Shown here one piece after another: positions 16,903 through 25,636 of a stretch of DNA of 34,618 nt (positions within the stretch are counted from its first letter, which is position 1; every line of letters begins with the position of its first letter). The notes below the pieces were generated by a model that saw nothing but the letters and a program-made list of their open reading frames with translations, did no database searches and had not been told where the DNA came from. The stretch is from CAYMSF01 sp964542255 (GTDB lineage: Bacteria; Verrucomicrobiota; Lentisphaeria; Victivallales; Victivallaceae), in NCBI GenBank assembly GCA_964542255.1, contig CAZITV010000009.1, positions 1 to 34,618 on the forward strand, read 5' to 3'. The translations under genes were made by a program, and so were the position numbers.

Positions 16903-18034
16903 TTGCAATTTTCCATGAGATTAAATAAATGATAACACCACTGATAACAGCAAACAGCGGTGCCAATACCAAACTGCCAATTAGCCAGTCTTGAAACCGC
17001 GCCGGTGCCTCCCATAGCCATGGTGTTACAGTAAAGTCTTGTAAAAAAACTCCGTGCATAAGGTAATAACCAATTTCAATACACAAAAATGGAGTAAATG
17101 GCGGCATAAAAAGATTTTGAATCAGCACCGCCATGATTTTATTTAAATTCCAGCGGATTGCGACATAAAGAATGGCGGCGGTATGGAATCCGGGTATGGG
17201 TATAACCGCAAGGAATGTTCCAACTGCGGCAGCAACCGCCAAACCAAGCGGCGAGCTATTCTCGTCAATCAATGACCTTAGCAGTTGCATCGGCTCGAAG
17301 ATAGAAAATTGAGAAGATTTAGCTTTTACTAACTTACGGTAATTAAACGGCAGCAAGCGCAATGCGACAAGATGAAAATGTATCAGCGAAATTCGCCAAT
17401 TATCCAACAGCGGCTTAAAATGAGAAATACGTTCTCCCGCAGGCGGATAATAAGAACGAACTGGTAAATTAATTATACTCAATCCTGCCCAGACACCTCG
17501 GGTTAAAACCTCAGTTTCAAAATTATAATGGCGGCTGATTAGTTTCAGTTGATTAATATATTTGAGCGGATAAGCACGAAATCCACTCTGGCAATCACCG
17601 CAATCTGCGCCAGTTTCAAGTTTAAACCAAAAATTTGCAAACATCCTGCCCAACCGGCTTGACTTCGGCACATTATTGTCAAAATCGCGGCAGCCAACAA
17701 CAATTGCACTATCATTGCTGGCAACTATCGGCAAAAATTTCAAAATATCTTCAGGATAGTGTTGTCCATCCGCGTCAATCGTTATCATAAAATCCGCCTT
17801 CACAGATTTTAGAAATTCCAGTGCTGTCAACAAAGCTTGTCCTTTTCCGGAGTTAAACTGATGCGAAATTACTTTAATATCAAAATTTGATAACACCGCC
17901 GCCACATCAATGTCAGTACTGCCATCATCAACGACCAACACTTTTGGATGAATCGCCAGACAAGCAGAGACTACTGCTGCAATTGTGCGGCAATGATTAT
18001 AAACTGGTATAACTATCCAGATATTTTGTTCCAT
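16886..18034 (-). CDS. GT2 glycosyltransferase fused to a DUF2062 membrane domain
   Basis: A 382-residue two-part protein. The N-terminal GT-A domain has IWIVIPVYNHCRT, VLVVDDGSTD, FNSGKGQALLTAL, and the metal-binding TIDADGQHYPED near residue 90, then DCQSGFRAYP, as in dolichol-phosphate-mannose-synthase-like enzymes. The C-terminal part (about 235-375) is DUF2062: LRSLIDENSSPLGLAVAAAVGT, a PIPGFHTAA segment, then hydrophobic helices. GT2-DUF2062 fusions are a recurring part of APE-type clusters and may glycosylate the lipid carrier or anchor. The start at 18034 is fixed by GGAGG 5 bases upstream; a TTG one codon earlier is not needed. It lies 20 bases after the KS-like gene. Confidence 0.88.
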   Translation of the reverse strand: MEQNIWIVIPVYNHCRTIAAVVSACLAIHPKVLVVDDGSTDIDVAAVLSNFDIKVISHQFNSGKGQALLTALEFLKSVKADFMITIDADGQHYPEDILKFLPIVASNDSAIVVGCRDFDNNVPKSSRLGRMFANFWFKLETGADCGDCQSGFRAYPLKYINQLKLISRHYNFETEVLTRGVWAGLSIINLPVRSYYPPAGERISHFKPLLDNWRISLIHFHLVALRLLPFNYRKLVKAKSSQFSIFEPMQLLRSLIDENSSPLGLAVAAAVGTFLAVIPIPGFHTAAILYVAIRWNLNKIMAVLIQNLFMPPFTPFLCIEIGYYLMHGVFLQDFTVTPWLWEAPARFQDWLIGSLVLAPLFAVISGVIIYLISWKIANVKAK

Positions 18035-18054
18035 CAACGCCTCCGGGCAGTAGT

Positions 18055-18630
18055 TTAAAAAATATCATTTAAGCTGGACGCCGGGACAAAACCTGTACCA
18101 CTGGTAAACGCAACTGCAACCGCATGCGTATCACTGATTTCCATCGCAATTACAAATGGGTGGGACACAGCATTCAAAGAAATTTCATTAATCAAGTCAT
18201 CAAAATCACTACCGGCATAATAGTAAACCGCACCGTGTAGTTTCACCGCAATTGCAGCAGCTGCTGCAGGTGTCGATGGCAGCGTCGCCACGAAAAACTT
18301 ACCCTGCCCGGATTCACGATTGTATTGAAGGTAGTCAGCAAAATAGTTGCGGTTTTCAGTAATACAACTCGAGCCGTTCCACAAAATTATCGCACCGGCA
18401 CCAGTATCACCGATTTGAGCGTCATCCACGGTCATAACTGCCAGCAGTTGCGCCAGGCGCGCCTTAATGCCATCACGAATAAAGTTCTCCATTCGCTCTG
18501 GCACGGCGATTTGTTCTTCAATTAACTGTTTAAACAAACCCGTCAGTTTAGGATCAACAGCGAACACACGCCGTGAACAAAGGTATTCAGCTTGATTTTG
18601 AAAAATTTTTGCACCGCCAATAATTTTCAC
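18055..18630 (-). CDS. Ketosynthase-like chain-length-factor protein (ApeC-like)
   Basis: A 191-residue truncated ketosynthase homologue of the kind found paired with a true KS in aryl polyene loci. The usual nucleophile region reads FFVATLPSTPAAAAAIAVKL, so no catalytic Cys is present and the protein is probably a non-condensing partner that shapes chain length. The rest is a half-length thiolase-like fold; full KS enzymes are about 400 residues. It starts with GTG at 18630, which overlaps the stop of the preceding KS (GTGA) and has a strong GGAGG 7 bases upstream. The adjacent KS gene (18627-19700) is its likely heterodimer partner, as in ApeO-ApeC. Confidence 0.78.
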   Translation of the reverse strand: MKIIGGAKIFQNQAEYLCSRRVFAVDPKLTGLFKQLIEEQIAVPERMENFIRDGIKARLAQLLAVMTVDDAQIGDTGAGAIILWNGSSCITENRNYFADYLQYNRESGQGKFFVATLPSTPAAAAAIAVKLHGAVYYYAGSDFDDLINEISLNAVSHPFVIAMEISDTHAVAVAFTSGTGFVPASSLNDIF

Positions 18631-19700
18631 AGACTATCCTCCAAAACAATTGCTGAGTTAATACCTCCAAAACCAAGAGTTAATGAAAGGATTCTGCCGG
18701 ATGAAAACGTTTGCGGCTCGACTGATACCATTTTTTCCGCTCCCGTCATTGGCACCGTAAGTCCGGCCTGCGGCGGAATTTTGCGCATCCGCAGCATTTC
18801 CAAACCTAATACTGCCTGCACTATACCGGCGGCGCCAAGCGTATGTCCAAGATTGGCTTTAATCGAAACCAGCGGCACAGTAGTTTCACTACCAAAAAAC
18901 TGAGTCAAGGCGTTAAGTTCAGCCTGGTCGTTATAAACAGTACCGGTACCATGCCCTAAAATTGCACCAATGCTGCCGGATACGGCCTGCTTAATAGCTT
19001 TTGCTAAAATGCCGCCGCTACTGTCCGGAGCGGTAATATGAGCAGCGTCGCAGGAAATACCGTAACCAGAAATCCTGCCAAGGCTGTTGCTGGAATTTTT
19101 TGCTGCTGAGCGTAACACCATAATTCCAGCCGCTTCGCCCAAAGATACGCCTTGACGGTCATAATTATACGGGCGGCATGGTTTTTCATCCATTGCGCCG
19201 ATTGAACGGAATCCAGAATAGACGAATTCGCTGACCATATCGCAGCCGATAACAACGGCTGAATCTATTAATTTTTCCTCAATGCGCTGCATTGCCATTC
19301 CAAGCGCCACGTTGCTTGAAGAGCAGGCTGCAGAAACAAGGTGCCCCCTGGACGCGCCGAAGATATCAACAGCTTTATCTAATAATGAGCGGGCGGTACA
19401 ATAATTAATTGACGGTTCATTTTCTAACATATCAATTTCGCCAACTGTAGTGGCTAAAAACAATTCAGTTTTTAATGGCAAGTATGAAATCTGTTCCCGC
19501 AGCCGCAATAGAACAGACTGTAAAAAAGAACAATCTGATTGAGCAACCATATTTATAGTTGCAGCTGGAGGCATTGGTCCACCCACACCGAATCTGGTAA
19601 CTGGTACAAAGCCCGTATGTCCCTGCATTAAGCCGGCATAAATTTTAGCGGCATTATTGCCCATAGAACAAATTAATTCAGCAGCGGCGACTTCAACCAT
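18627..19700 (-). CDS. Beta-ketoacyl-ACP synthase (KS), likely partner of the KS-like protein
   Basis: A 357-residue FabF-type condensing enzyme with an intact Cys-His-His triad: C126 in HLVSAACSSSNVALG, H250 in LGHGTGTVYNDQAE and H286 in ANLGHTLGAAG. It is somewhat short at the N-terminus, starting MVEVAAAELICSMG where most KS begin with a VVITG strand. The start at 19700 has GGAGA 6 bases upstream and lies inside the thioesterase gene; a Met four codons earlier (19712) with AGGTGG is the alternative. The frame stays open far upstream but is not coding there. With the KS-like partner it probably carries out the repeated malonyl condensations of polyene growth. Confidence 0.88.
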   Translation of the reverse strand: MVEVAAAELICSMGNNAAKIYAGLMQGHTGFVPVTRFGVGGPMPPAATINMVAQSDCSFLQSVLLRLREQISYLPLKTELFLATTVGEIDMLENEPSINYCTARSLLDKAVDIFGASRGHLVSAACSSSNVALGMAMQRIEEKLIDSAVVIGCDMVSEFVYSGFRSIGAMDEKPCRPYNYDRQGVSLGEAAGIMVLRSAAKNSSNSLGRISGYGISCDAAHITAPDSSGGILAKAIKQAVSGSIGAILGHGTGTVYNDQAELNALTQFFGSETTVPLVSIKANLGHTLGAAGIVQAVLGLEMLRMRKIPPQAGLTVPMTGAEKMVSVEPQTFSSGRILSLTLGFGGINSAIVLEDSL

Positions 19701-20163
19701 AAAATTCTCCATTGCGCCACCTGCGGCAGCAATTTTCCCAAATGTCAGGCGATAAAAACAACGGTTGTTTAGTCTGCAAATCGACAAATATCTGAACTGT
19801 ACACCCGGTACAGGCGACACTAGCATTCATGCTGGTAATCTGATATGATACCTGCAATTTTGCAGCGTCAGAGTAATGCAGTGCTGCACTGATTTTGATA
19901 ATTTCATCGAGATAAAGCGGCGCGATATAATCAACCTCCAATTTGGCAATCGGTGCAGATAAATTCGCGTAACGGTAATCTTCAAAAGTCAAACCGCATC
20001 GGCGAAATAACTCAGTATGCGCTTCTTCAAAAAATTGCGGGTAACGCCCGTGCCAAACGATACCCAAAACGTCAACTTCACTTAGCATAACCCGATGCTC
20101 AACTGTAACCACTATTGGCAACGGCGATGAAGCTTCTTGAATAAAATAAGTTTTTTTGCGCAT
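19693..20163 (-). CDS. Acyl-CoA/ACP thioesterase, YbgC-like hot-dog fold
   Basis: A 156-residue 4-hydroxybenzoyl-CoA-thioesterase-type protein. The catalytic block is MLSEVDVLGIVWHGRYPQFF with the conserved Asp at about 31 and a helix carrying FFEEAHTELF; the following AKLEVDYIAPLYLDEI matches the second strand region of the family. Hot-dog thioesterases of this kind occur in APE clusters (ApeK) and may release or edit stalled chains. An ATG at 20163 lies 10 bases from GGAGG; a TTG at 20169 lies 4 bases from it. I prefer the ATG, but the TTG cannot be excluded. It overlaps the dehydratase stop only if the TTG is used, and overlaps the following KS by 8 bases. Confidence 0.85.
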   Translation of the reverse strand: MRKKTYFIQEASSPLPIVVTVEHRVMLSEVDVLGIVWHGRYPQFFEEAHTELFRRCGLTFEDYRYANLSAPIAKLEVDYIAPLYLDEIIKISAALHYSDAAKLQVSYQITSMNASVACTGCTVQIFVDLQTKQPLFLSPDIWENCCRRWRNGEFYG

Positions 20164-20165
20164 AG

Positions 20166-20504
20166 TCAATTAACCTCCATTTGAATAGTACAAACTTTTG
20201 CATCGCCTTTGAATGCTGCAGCACGAATATGACTGCTGCATTGAAATTCTATTAGGAACAGCAGTTCGTCATTCGGGACAACCGGCAGCATAAACTTAAC
20301 CTTATTGATAACACGTAAATTTAAATTGCGTTGTTTAATTTTTGATGCCAACAAAACTGACATTTCTATCAGCGCCGCACCTGGCACAATCGGATTTCCC
20401 GGAAAATGCCCCGCGAAACCAGGAAAATCATAATTTAACACAATTTTTCCGGCGCGGTCAGAAGTTTGCCGCAAATTTGACTTAATATAAGCTGTAATAG
20501 TCAT
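20166..20504 (-). CDS. 3-hydroxyacyl-ACP dehydratase, FabZ/ApeI-like
   Basis: A 112-residue single hot-dog protein. The active-site motif is GHFPGNPIVPGAALIEM with catalytic His 33 and Glu 47, matching the HFPG-x-P-x-x-PG and Glu arrangement of FabZ. It is shorter than FabZ (about 150), as are the ApeI-type dehydratases of aryl polyene clusters. It should dehydrate 3-hydroxyacyl-ACP to the conjugated enoyl form, building the polyene. In known APE systems the active dehydratase pairs with a second hot-dog protein (ApeP); here that second domain is fused to the radical SAM enzyme encoded immediately upstream, 77 bases away. Confidence 0.85.
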   Translation of the reverse strand: MTITAYIKSNLRQTSDRAGKIVLNYDFPGFAGHFPGNPIVPGAALIEMSVLLASKIKQRNLNLRVINKVKFMLPVVPNDELLFLIEFQCSSHIRAAAFKGDAKVCTIQMEVN

Positions 20505-20581
20505 GATTAGTCCCGCGCCATGTTTTTACCATAAAAAGCTGCTGAACAAAACTTGCGAACACACAACAACTAACATGTTTT

Positions 20582-22048
20582 TCAGTTTAATTGTGCATCC
20601 GTATTTTCGAGCATCAAAAGTTTAAGTTCCCCCTTCGCCAGCAACTGTCCGCCTCTGGTAATATTAAACTCTATCAAATACGAGGATTCGAACCTGCCAA
20701 TTTCCTTTACAGCAACATAAACCACATCACCAACTTTAACTGTATCAAAAAAATTAACATTGGCTCCTCCACTAAGAATTCCCGGCATTATCACCAAATC
20801 GTTTTCCCAAATATGAGCTGCACCAGCAGCTTGTGCCGCCAATTCAATCAGTGCTGCGTTAGGCAAATCCCCGGCATCCGTCAAAAACGGATTATCCGCC
20901 GTTATCGCAGCTTCAACCACAGCATATTCTCCTAATTCAATCAGACGGTCAACCATTATAATTGGTTTTTTATGAGGCAATAATTGCCCAGCTGGATACG
21001 GAAGTATTTTTAAGGGGACATTTGCCTCAGGATAATGCCAGCAGGTAGGATCAGGCGCTAAATAGTCACCGGTAAGCTGATATGCTGCGCCGCGGCAGCC
21101 ATAACAAAGTTCAGTTTGAGTGCAATTTCGGCATGGCTGTTTGATTAAATCACGATAGCGCTTAAGTTTGTTAATAACTGCACTACCCTTTAAAATATTT
21201 TCAAGGGATTGTTCGCGCACCTGCCCAATTTTAATAGTCACGCCAACACATGGAAAAACTTCGCCGGTACTGCCAACTACGGCGGAATACCAATGCCGCA
21301 GACATTTTGAACCCACTAATGGGACCTGCGGTTTCCAATCTATCCCAGCCGCACGGTCAATAGCCGCCATTTTTTCAAATACTATTTTAAGCTGCTGTGG
21401 TGCAATCATCAGATGCGAATTATTAATGGCACGGCCTTGAGGAGTTATAACTTCAAAATATGGTTTAATCCGATGTTGGCGCAAATATTCATACAGTGCC
21501 ACTACTCCACTAAAATTGGCGCTGCTAATGATTGAACTACCCCCCAATCTCTCAGGAGTATCAAATCCGGCATTCTGCAATAACGCAATTGCGCGGAGCG
21601 CCGCCGCCAACGAATCTGAAACACCGGTCAGCTCATCTTGAATTTCAGCTTGAAGCGAATTTATTTTTATAACAATACGGGTGTTCCGCTCCGCCAGACG
21701 GGCAGCAATAACAGCATCAACCAAGGCGCCATTTGTAAAAATCTCCGCCCCCATACCAAGCGAATTGATATGGTCAACAACGTCAAGCAAACGTTTGTAC
21801 AACAGTGGTTCACCGCCAAGGATAACAATTTTTTTTGCTCCGAGCCAGGCTGCCTCAGTGATAACGCGTTTGATTTCGTCATGTGTCAGTTCATCAGGTT
21901 CGGCTGAAATATCACTCACATAGCAGTAAGGGCAGCGATAATTACATGCCCGGCTTAATTCCAATTCAAGCGATAGTAAAGTGTCTCCAAATCTGGCAGC
22001 ATCAATCATTTCATCGCTAAAATCAAAGTTATCCGGCACAAAATTCAT
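20582..22048 (-). CDS. Radical SAM/SPASM enzyme fused to an ApeP-like dehydratase domain
   Basis: A 488-residue fusion. Residues 24-210 are a radical SAM barrel: the [4Fe-4S] triad is C35, C39 and C42 in SRACNYRCPYC, and the SAM-binding GGE lies at 78-80. A SPASM domain follows with seven cysteines: C249-x12-G-x4-C267, C306-x2-C309-x5-C315-x2-C318 and C336, which would hold two auxiliary clusters. From about residue 350 a hot-dog domain begins (QLLPHKKPIIMVDRLIE, then DNPFLTDAGDLPNAALIELA), the pattern of ApeP-type 3-hydroxyacyl-ACP dehydratases. The ATG overlaps the ligase stop by one base (TAATG). SPASM enzymes usually modify peptides, alcohols or amines; its substrate here is unknown. Confidence 0.88.
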   Translation of the reverse strand: MNFVPDNFDFSDEMIDAARFGDTLLSLELELSRACNYRCPYCYVSDISAEPDELTHDEIKRVITEAAWLGAKKIVILGGEPLLYKRLLDVVDHINSLGMGAEIFTNGALVDAVIAARLAERNTRIVIKINSLQAEIQDELTGVSDSLAAALRAIALLQNAGFDTPERLGGSSIISSANFSGVVALYEYLRQHRIKPYFEVITPQGRAINNSHLMIAPQQLKIVFEKMAAIDRAAGIDWKPQVPLVGSKCLRHWYSAVVGSTGEVFPCVGVTIKIGQVREQSLENILKGSAVINKLKRYRDLIKQPCRNCTQTELCYGCRGAAYQLTGDYLAPDPTCWHYPEANVPLKILPYPAGQLLPHKKPIIMVDRLIELGEYAVVEAAITADNPFLTDAGDLPNAALIELAAQAAGAAHIWENDLVIMPGILSGGANVNFFDTVKVGDVVYVAVKEIGRFESSYLIEFNITRGGQLLAKGELKLLMLENTDAQLN

Positions 22049-23313
22049 TAATGCCTCTCAACTGTAAAAAAACGTGACGGTTTACGGCGGTTGGCATATA
22101 TCTTCATTCTGGCCACTTCAAGTGAAACTATCCTGACAGGTACTTTAATTCTAGTTTTAGCATAAATTTTGGTGATTACTTTGTCTAAGTCAACTGGCTG
22201 AGACGACGCCACAAAAACTGCAATATCTTCAGATAAGTCGGCACCAACGGTACGCTCTAGATAATACTCATCAATCCCGGAAATTTCCTGTACTGCAGTG
22301 AAAAATGAATTTGGGAATAATGTTGTGCCGCGGATTTTCATCATTTCGTCCTTTCTGCCGAGAATTGGGCCAAGCCTGACGGTGTTGCGGCCGCACGGAC
22401 AAGGTGCATCAATAACAAAAGAAAGATCACCTGTGCGAAACCGCAACAACGGCATTTTGGTAACGCCAAGCGGAGTTACGGTTACTTCACCAACTTCACC
22501 AGGTGGCAAAACATTCCCAGTTGAATCAAGAATCTCGACAATAGCCAATTCCGGCACCAGGTGACCGCCATGGCGCTGAAAGCATTCAGTGAAGCTCGTA
22601 GCAATTTCCGAGGAAGCATAGGTTGAATAGGCCGGGCATTCAAAAATCCGCTGCAATTCATCAGCTATTTTCGTTGAACACAAATCTTCTTTCCGCAAAG
22701 GCTCGCCAATGCAAATTAATCTGCCAACACTATTAAGAGATACTGACGCATCTAGGCAAAAACGCCCCAACCTTAGCAGAAATGATGGAACACCAACGAT
22801 GACAGTAGGTTTAATCGTTTTAATTATCTCAGCATGGCTTTCTAAAGTGTTTAAACCGTTGCGTATAGCCGATGCACCCAACAGCTGTACTGCTGAATAA
22901 TATGCAACCCCTGCGATAAAACAGCGGTCCAAGGTGCAAGTTAGCAACACACAGTCGTCAGCGTTAATCCCGGTTGCCATAAAACCAACTGCATCGTTGA
23001 ATGCCAATCGTTTCAAATCATTTTTACTGTAGAGTATCTGACATGGAGTACCGGTAGTACCGGATGTAAAGCAAATATCCGTACCGCCGCGAATGTTATT
23101 TACGATAAAATCAGCCTGTTTTTCTGCAAATGTTGTTTTATCTGTAGCAGGCAGATCTTGAATATTAAGCGGTTCAGACTTGAAGTTATGCAACGTTTTT
23201 TGATAATATGGTGAGTGACGTCTGCAATAGTTAAAATGACGCTGAAGCAGACGTGTTTGCTCCGCACTAATTTCATCGCAGCTTTTAAACCAAAGTTGTT
23301 GATTAATTCTCAT
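22048..23313 (-). CDS. Phenylacetate-CoA ligase-like adenylating enzyme (PaaK family)
   Basis: A 421-residue ANL-superfamily ligase. The phosphate-binding loop is CFTSGTTGTPCQILYS (82-90), the A5 region TYASSEIATSFTE, the A7 motif LLRFRTGDLS, and a C-terminal lysine in RRKPSRF fits the A10 position. A CPCG pair (DAPCPCGRN) is typical of PaaK-type enzymes. It activates an aromatic or arylacrylic acid as acyl-AMP and loads it on CoA or the ACP, so it is the best candidate for the starter-unit enzyme, the role of ApeH in APE pathways. The ATG lies 11 bases inside the end of the PlsC-like gene, and its stop overlaps the radical SAM start. Confidence 0.88.
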   Translation of the reverse strand: MRINQQLWFKSCDEISAEQTRLLQRHFNYCRRHSPYYQKTLHNFKSEPLNIQDLPATDKTTFAEKQADFIVNNIRGGTDICFTSGTTGTPCQILYSKNDLKRLAFNDAVGFMATGINADDCVLLTCTLDRCFIAGVAYYSAVQLLGASAIRNGLNTLESHAEIIKTIKPTVIVGVPSFLLRLGRFCLDASVSLNSVGRLICIGEPLRKEDLCSTKIADELQRIFECPAYSTYASSEIATSFTECFQRHGGHLVPELAIVEILDSTGNVLPPGEVGEVTVTPLGVTKMPLLRFRTGDLSFVIDAPCPCGRNTVRLGPILGRKDEMMKIRGTTLFPNSFFTAVQEISGIDEYYLERTVGADLSEDIAVFVASSQPVDLDKVITKIYAKTRIKVPVRIVSLEVARMKIYANRRKPSRFFTVERH

Positions 23314-24088
23314 AAGTGTTTATCGCATCACCAATTAAGTGCCATACTGCTTCTTTTAGGCAGTAAGGATTTTTGTCAGCATAATCAACTGTTTCTACTT
23401 TTGGTAATTTATATACCGTAACATGCCCCGCGGTAAATAAAAAATTCCGATCTGGTATTTGTTCATTACCAAGAATACAGCAGGGATATATACGCAGCTT
23501 TAATTCGTGCGAGACACGAAAAATCATGCTGTGAAATTTGTTCATTTCCCGTTTACCGGAACGTGTTCCCTCGGGAAATGCCACCACCGAAACACCCGCC
23601 GATATTAGTTGAGAAATTTTATGTTTAGCCTGCTCATAACTCAATTGGGTAACGTCTAAATATTCACCTTGTCGCGCAAAAAAACCAAAAAAAACTAAAC
23701 GCATCGGCCATCCGTTAACAATTTGAACAATTTTTTGGCCAAATACCCATGCAAAAAATGGGTCTGAAGCAGAACGGTGATTACATATATATACCCCAGC
23801 GCCACACTCGTTCGACGCCGTATCGCGATAGGACAGCCGAATAAACGGCCAAACCGCCACCTGGGTAATCAGGCGTCCGTAGTAGTGGATAACAATGCGT
23901 ATAAAATTGGCAGTAGGGTGCCCCCGCAGCAACAACGCTATCAGCGCGCAACCCAATGGTATAACTGCGGTAAAGCAATAAATCAGCGTTGCAATAGCTA
24001 TGTTAAAATAAATTGATATAGTTAATATCACACGTAATATAACTGAATTATTGATTTTTCTGACTATCGAGTTTAACAAAGAACTCAT
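23303..24088 (-). CDS. PlsC-like 1-acylglycerol-3-phosphate-type acyltransferase
   Basis: A 261-residue membrane acyltransferase. An N-terminal pair of hydrophobic segments (VILTISIYFNIAIATLIYCF and IPLGCALIALLL) precedes the H-x4-D motif in CNHRSASDPFF (H104, D109) and the substrate-binding FPEGTRSGKR (171-180). APE-type loci carry such an enzyme in addition to the LpxL-like one; together they probably build the acylated lipid anchor. I start it at 24088, where GGGAG lies 7 bases upstream within the ACP gene; the frame remains open further upstream, across most of the ACP gene, but that part is not coding. The overlap with ACP is 41 bases. Confidence 0.87.
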   Translation of the reverse strand: MSSLLNSIVRKINNSVILRVILTISIYFNIAIATLIYCFTAVIPLGCALIALLLRGHPTANFIRIVIHYYGRLITQVAVWPFIRLSYRDTASNECGAGVYICNHRSASDPFFAWVFGQKIVQIVNGWPMRLVFFGFFARQGEYLDVTQLSYEQAKHKISQLISAGVSVVAFPEGTRSGKREMNKFHSMIFRVSHELKLRIYPCCILGNEQIPDRNFLFTAGHVTVYKLPKVETVDYADKNPYCLKEAVWHLIGDAINTYEN

Positions 24089-24305
24089 AAACATCTCCCA
24101 TAGTGATGATTTTGCGAATCTCCTCATTTTTTCGCAGCGACACGCCAAACTTGCGTTGCAGCCCAATCATCAAATCAACAATATCCAGGCTATCAAGTCC
24201 CAAATCATCAAAAATCTTCTTTTCCGGTGTCAGCTCGGCTCCATCCAATTCAAATTGCTCTATAAAAACTGTATTCACTGCATTAATTATTTCATCTCTT
24301 GTCAT
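24048..24305 (-). CDS. Acyl carrier protein
   Basis: An 85-residue ACP with the phosphopantetheine site LGLDSLDIVDLM, serine at 39. Its acidic helix composition and length are typical. The ATG at 24305 has GAAGGG about 8 bases upstream. It would carry the growing polyene. Characterised APE clusters have two ACPs; here only this one is visible, and I find no second copy in the operon. It is separated from the preceding KS by 95 bases, the largest gap inside the operon, and its 3' end overlaps the PlsC-like start. Confidence 0.92.
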   Translation of the reverse strand: MTRDEIINAVNTVFIEQFELDGAELTPEKKIFDDLGLDSLDIVDLMIGLQRKFGVSLRKNEEIRKIITMGDVYEFFVKLDSQKNQ

Positions 24306-24400
24306 CCTTATTTCCCTTCATTTTTAGTAATACCATAATATATTTAAGCTGTTATTCAATATAGGAATAGAAAATTATAATTTAAAATAACTGTAATTTA

Positions 24401-25636
24401 TCACATAACTCGATAAATTAACGCCGAGTTTACCCCGCCAAAAGCAAAACAATTTTTAAATATAACTTCTGCTTGCGCATCAACAACAGCTTTAATATGA
24501 TTAATTCCGGCACAATTATTCGCAACAATATGTAAATTTCTGGTCGGCAGCAAAATATTATGTCGCACCATTGCATCTGCCGCAGCAAGTTCTATCACAC
24601 CGGAAGCGCCTAACGTGTGCCCAAGATGCCCCTTGAGACTGCTTATCGGCACATCACTTCCAAACACCGCGTTGACTGCAGCAGCTTCTTCAGCATCGCC
24701 AGCCAGAGTTCCGGTTGCGTGTGCACTAATATAATCAATTTGCCCAGGAGTCAAAGCTGCATCAGCCAAAGCTAAATTCATACATCGCGCAATAGCACCG
24801 CGGTCAGATTGGCTGAGTTGAGCACCACCGCAGCAGGTAGCGTAACCGAGAATTTCACCAAAAATTTTCGCGCCGCGCCGGCAGGCATGTTCGTACTCTT
24901 CAAGGATAACAATTCCTGCCCCCTCCCCGCATACTAGACCGCTGCGGCTTGCATCAAAAGGTTTGGAACTATCTGCAGGATTACTGCAATCGCTGACACC
25001 GGCGTATAGAGCTTCAAATGACCCGCAAACCTCCGGTGTGACTTCATCAGCGCCACCGCAAACTACCACGTCCTGTGTGCCATAAGCAATCAAATCCCGC
25101 GCTAATCCTATCGCTTGTAATCCTGAAGCACAAGCACCTGAAGGAGACAATAAACAGCCGTTAATGCTCAAATAATTGGCAACATTAAAAGCAGCGGTAT
25201 GCGAAACACATTTAAAGAACTGCATTCCCGATAGCTCATCGGAACGACCAGCAAGAATCATTTTCGTTGATTCAACAATATCAGCACCGCTACCCATAGT
25301 TGAACCGACAACACAACCGCAGCGTCCTGAAGACAGAAGGTCGTTATTAATACCGGAATTTTCTACCGCTGCTTTCGCGGCAGTAGCAGCAAAGACACTC
25401 AACCGCCCCATAGAACGTCTAAATTTGCGTTCAATCATTTTTTCGAACGTCTCTGCATTATTAATTGGTGCCGCCACACCCAAATAAGGTTTGTCAATAT
25501 ACGGCTGAACACGGTTCCATTCAGGCATAAGCTTAACTGCGCTATGACCGTGCAGAATATGTTCAAACAAATCACCCGGGGTATTCCCAAACGCGCTCAC
25601 AACGCCGAACCCGGTCACTACAACACGTTTTTTCAT
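24401..25636 (-). CDS. Beta-ketoacyl-ACP synthase (FabF/ApeR-like)
   Basis: A 411-residue full-length KS. It opens RVVVTGFGVVSAFGNT, and has the complete Cys-His-His set: C169 in SPSGACASGLQAI, H306 in SAHATGTLAGDAEEA and H340 in GHLGHTLGASG. Its gatekeeper and C-terminal FAFGGVNSALIY end match FabF-type enzymes. In APE pathways the stand-alone KS (ApeR) performs the first condensation with the aryl starter, while the KS-CLF pair extends the chain; the same split is likely here. The ATG overlaps the stop of the flavoenzyme gene by four bases (ATGA). Which KS acts first is inference. Confidence 0.9.
   Translation of the reverse strand: MKKRVVVTGFGVVSAFGNTPGDLFEHILHGHSAVKLMPEWNRVQPYIDKPYLGVAAPINNAETFEKMIERKFRRSMGRLSVFAATAAKAAVENSGINNDLLSSGRCGCVVGSTMGSGADIVESTKMILAGRSDELSGMQFFKCVSHTAAFNVANYLSINGCLLSPSGACASGLQAIGLARDLIAYGTQDVVVCGGADEVTPEVCGSFEALYAGVSDCSNPADSSKPFDASRSGLVCGEGAGIVILEEYEHACRRGAKIFGEILGYATCCGGAQLSQSDRGAIARCMNLALADAALTPGQIDYISAHATGTLAGDAEEAAAVNAVFGSDVPISSLKGHLGHTLGASGVIELAAADAMVRHNILLPTRNLHIVANNCAGINHIKAVVDAQAEVIFKNCFAFGGVNSALIYRVM

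Noticed and set aside
19701..19826. N-terminal extension of the second KS
   Set aside because: Arg/Cys-rich sequence inside the thioesterase gene with no family match; ATG at 19700 has a ribosome-binding site.
20526..20576. 16-codon frame between the dehydratase and radical SAM genes, considered as a peptide substrate
   Set aside because: No ribosome-binding site and no leader-peptide features; a SPASM peptide substrate could still lie elsewhere.
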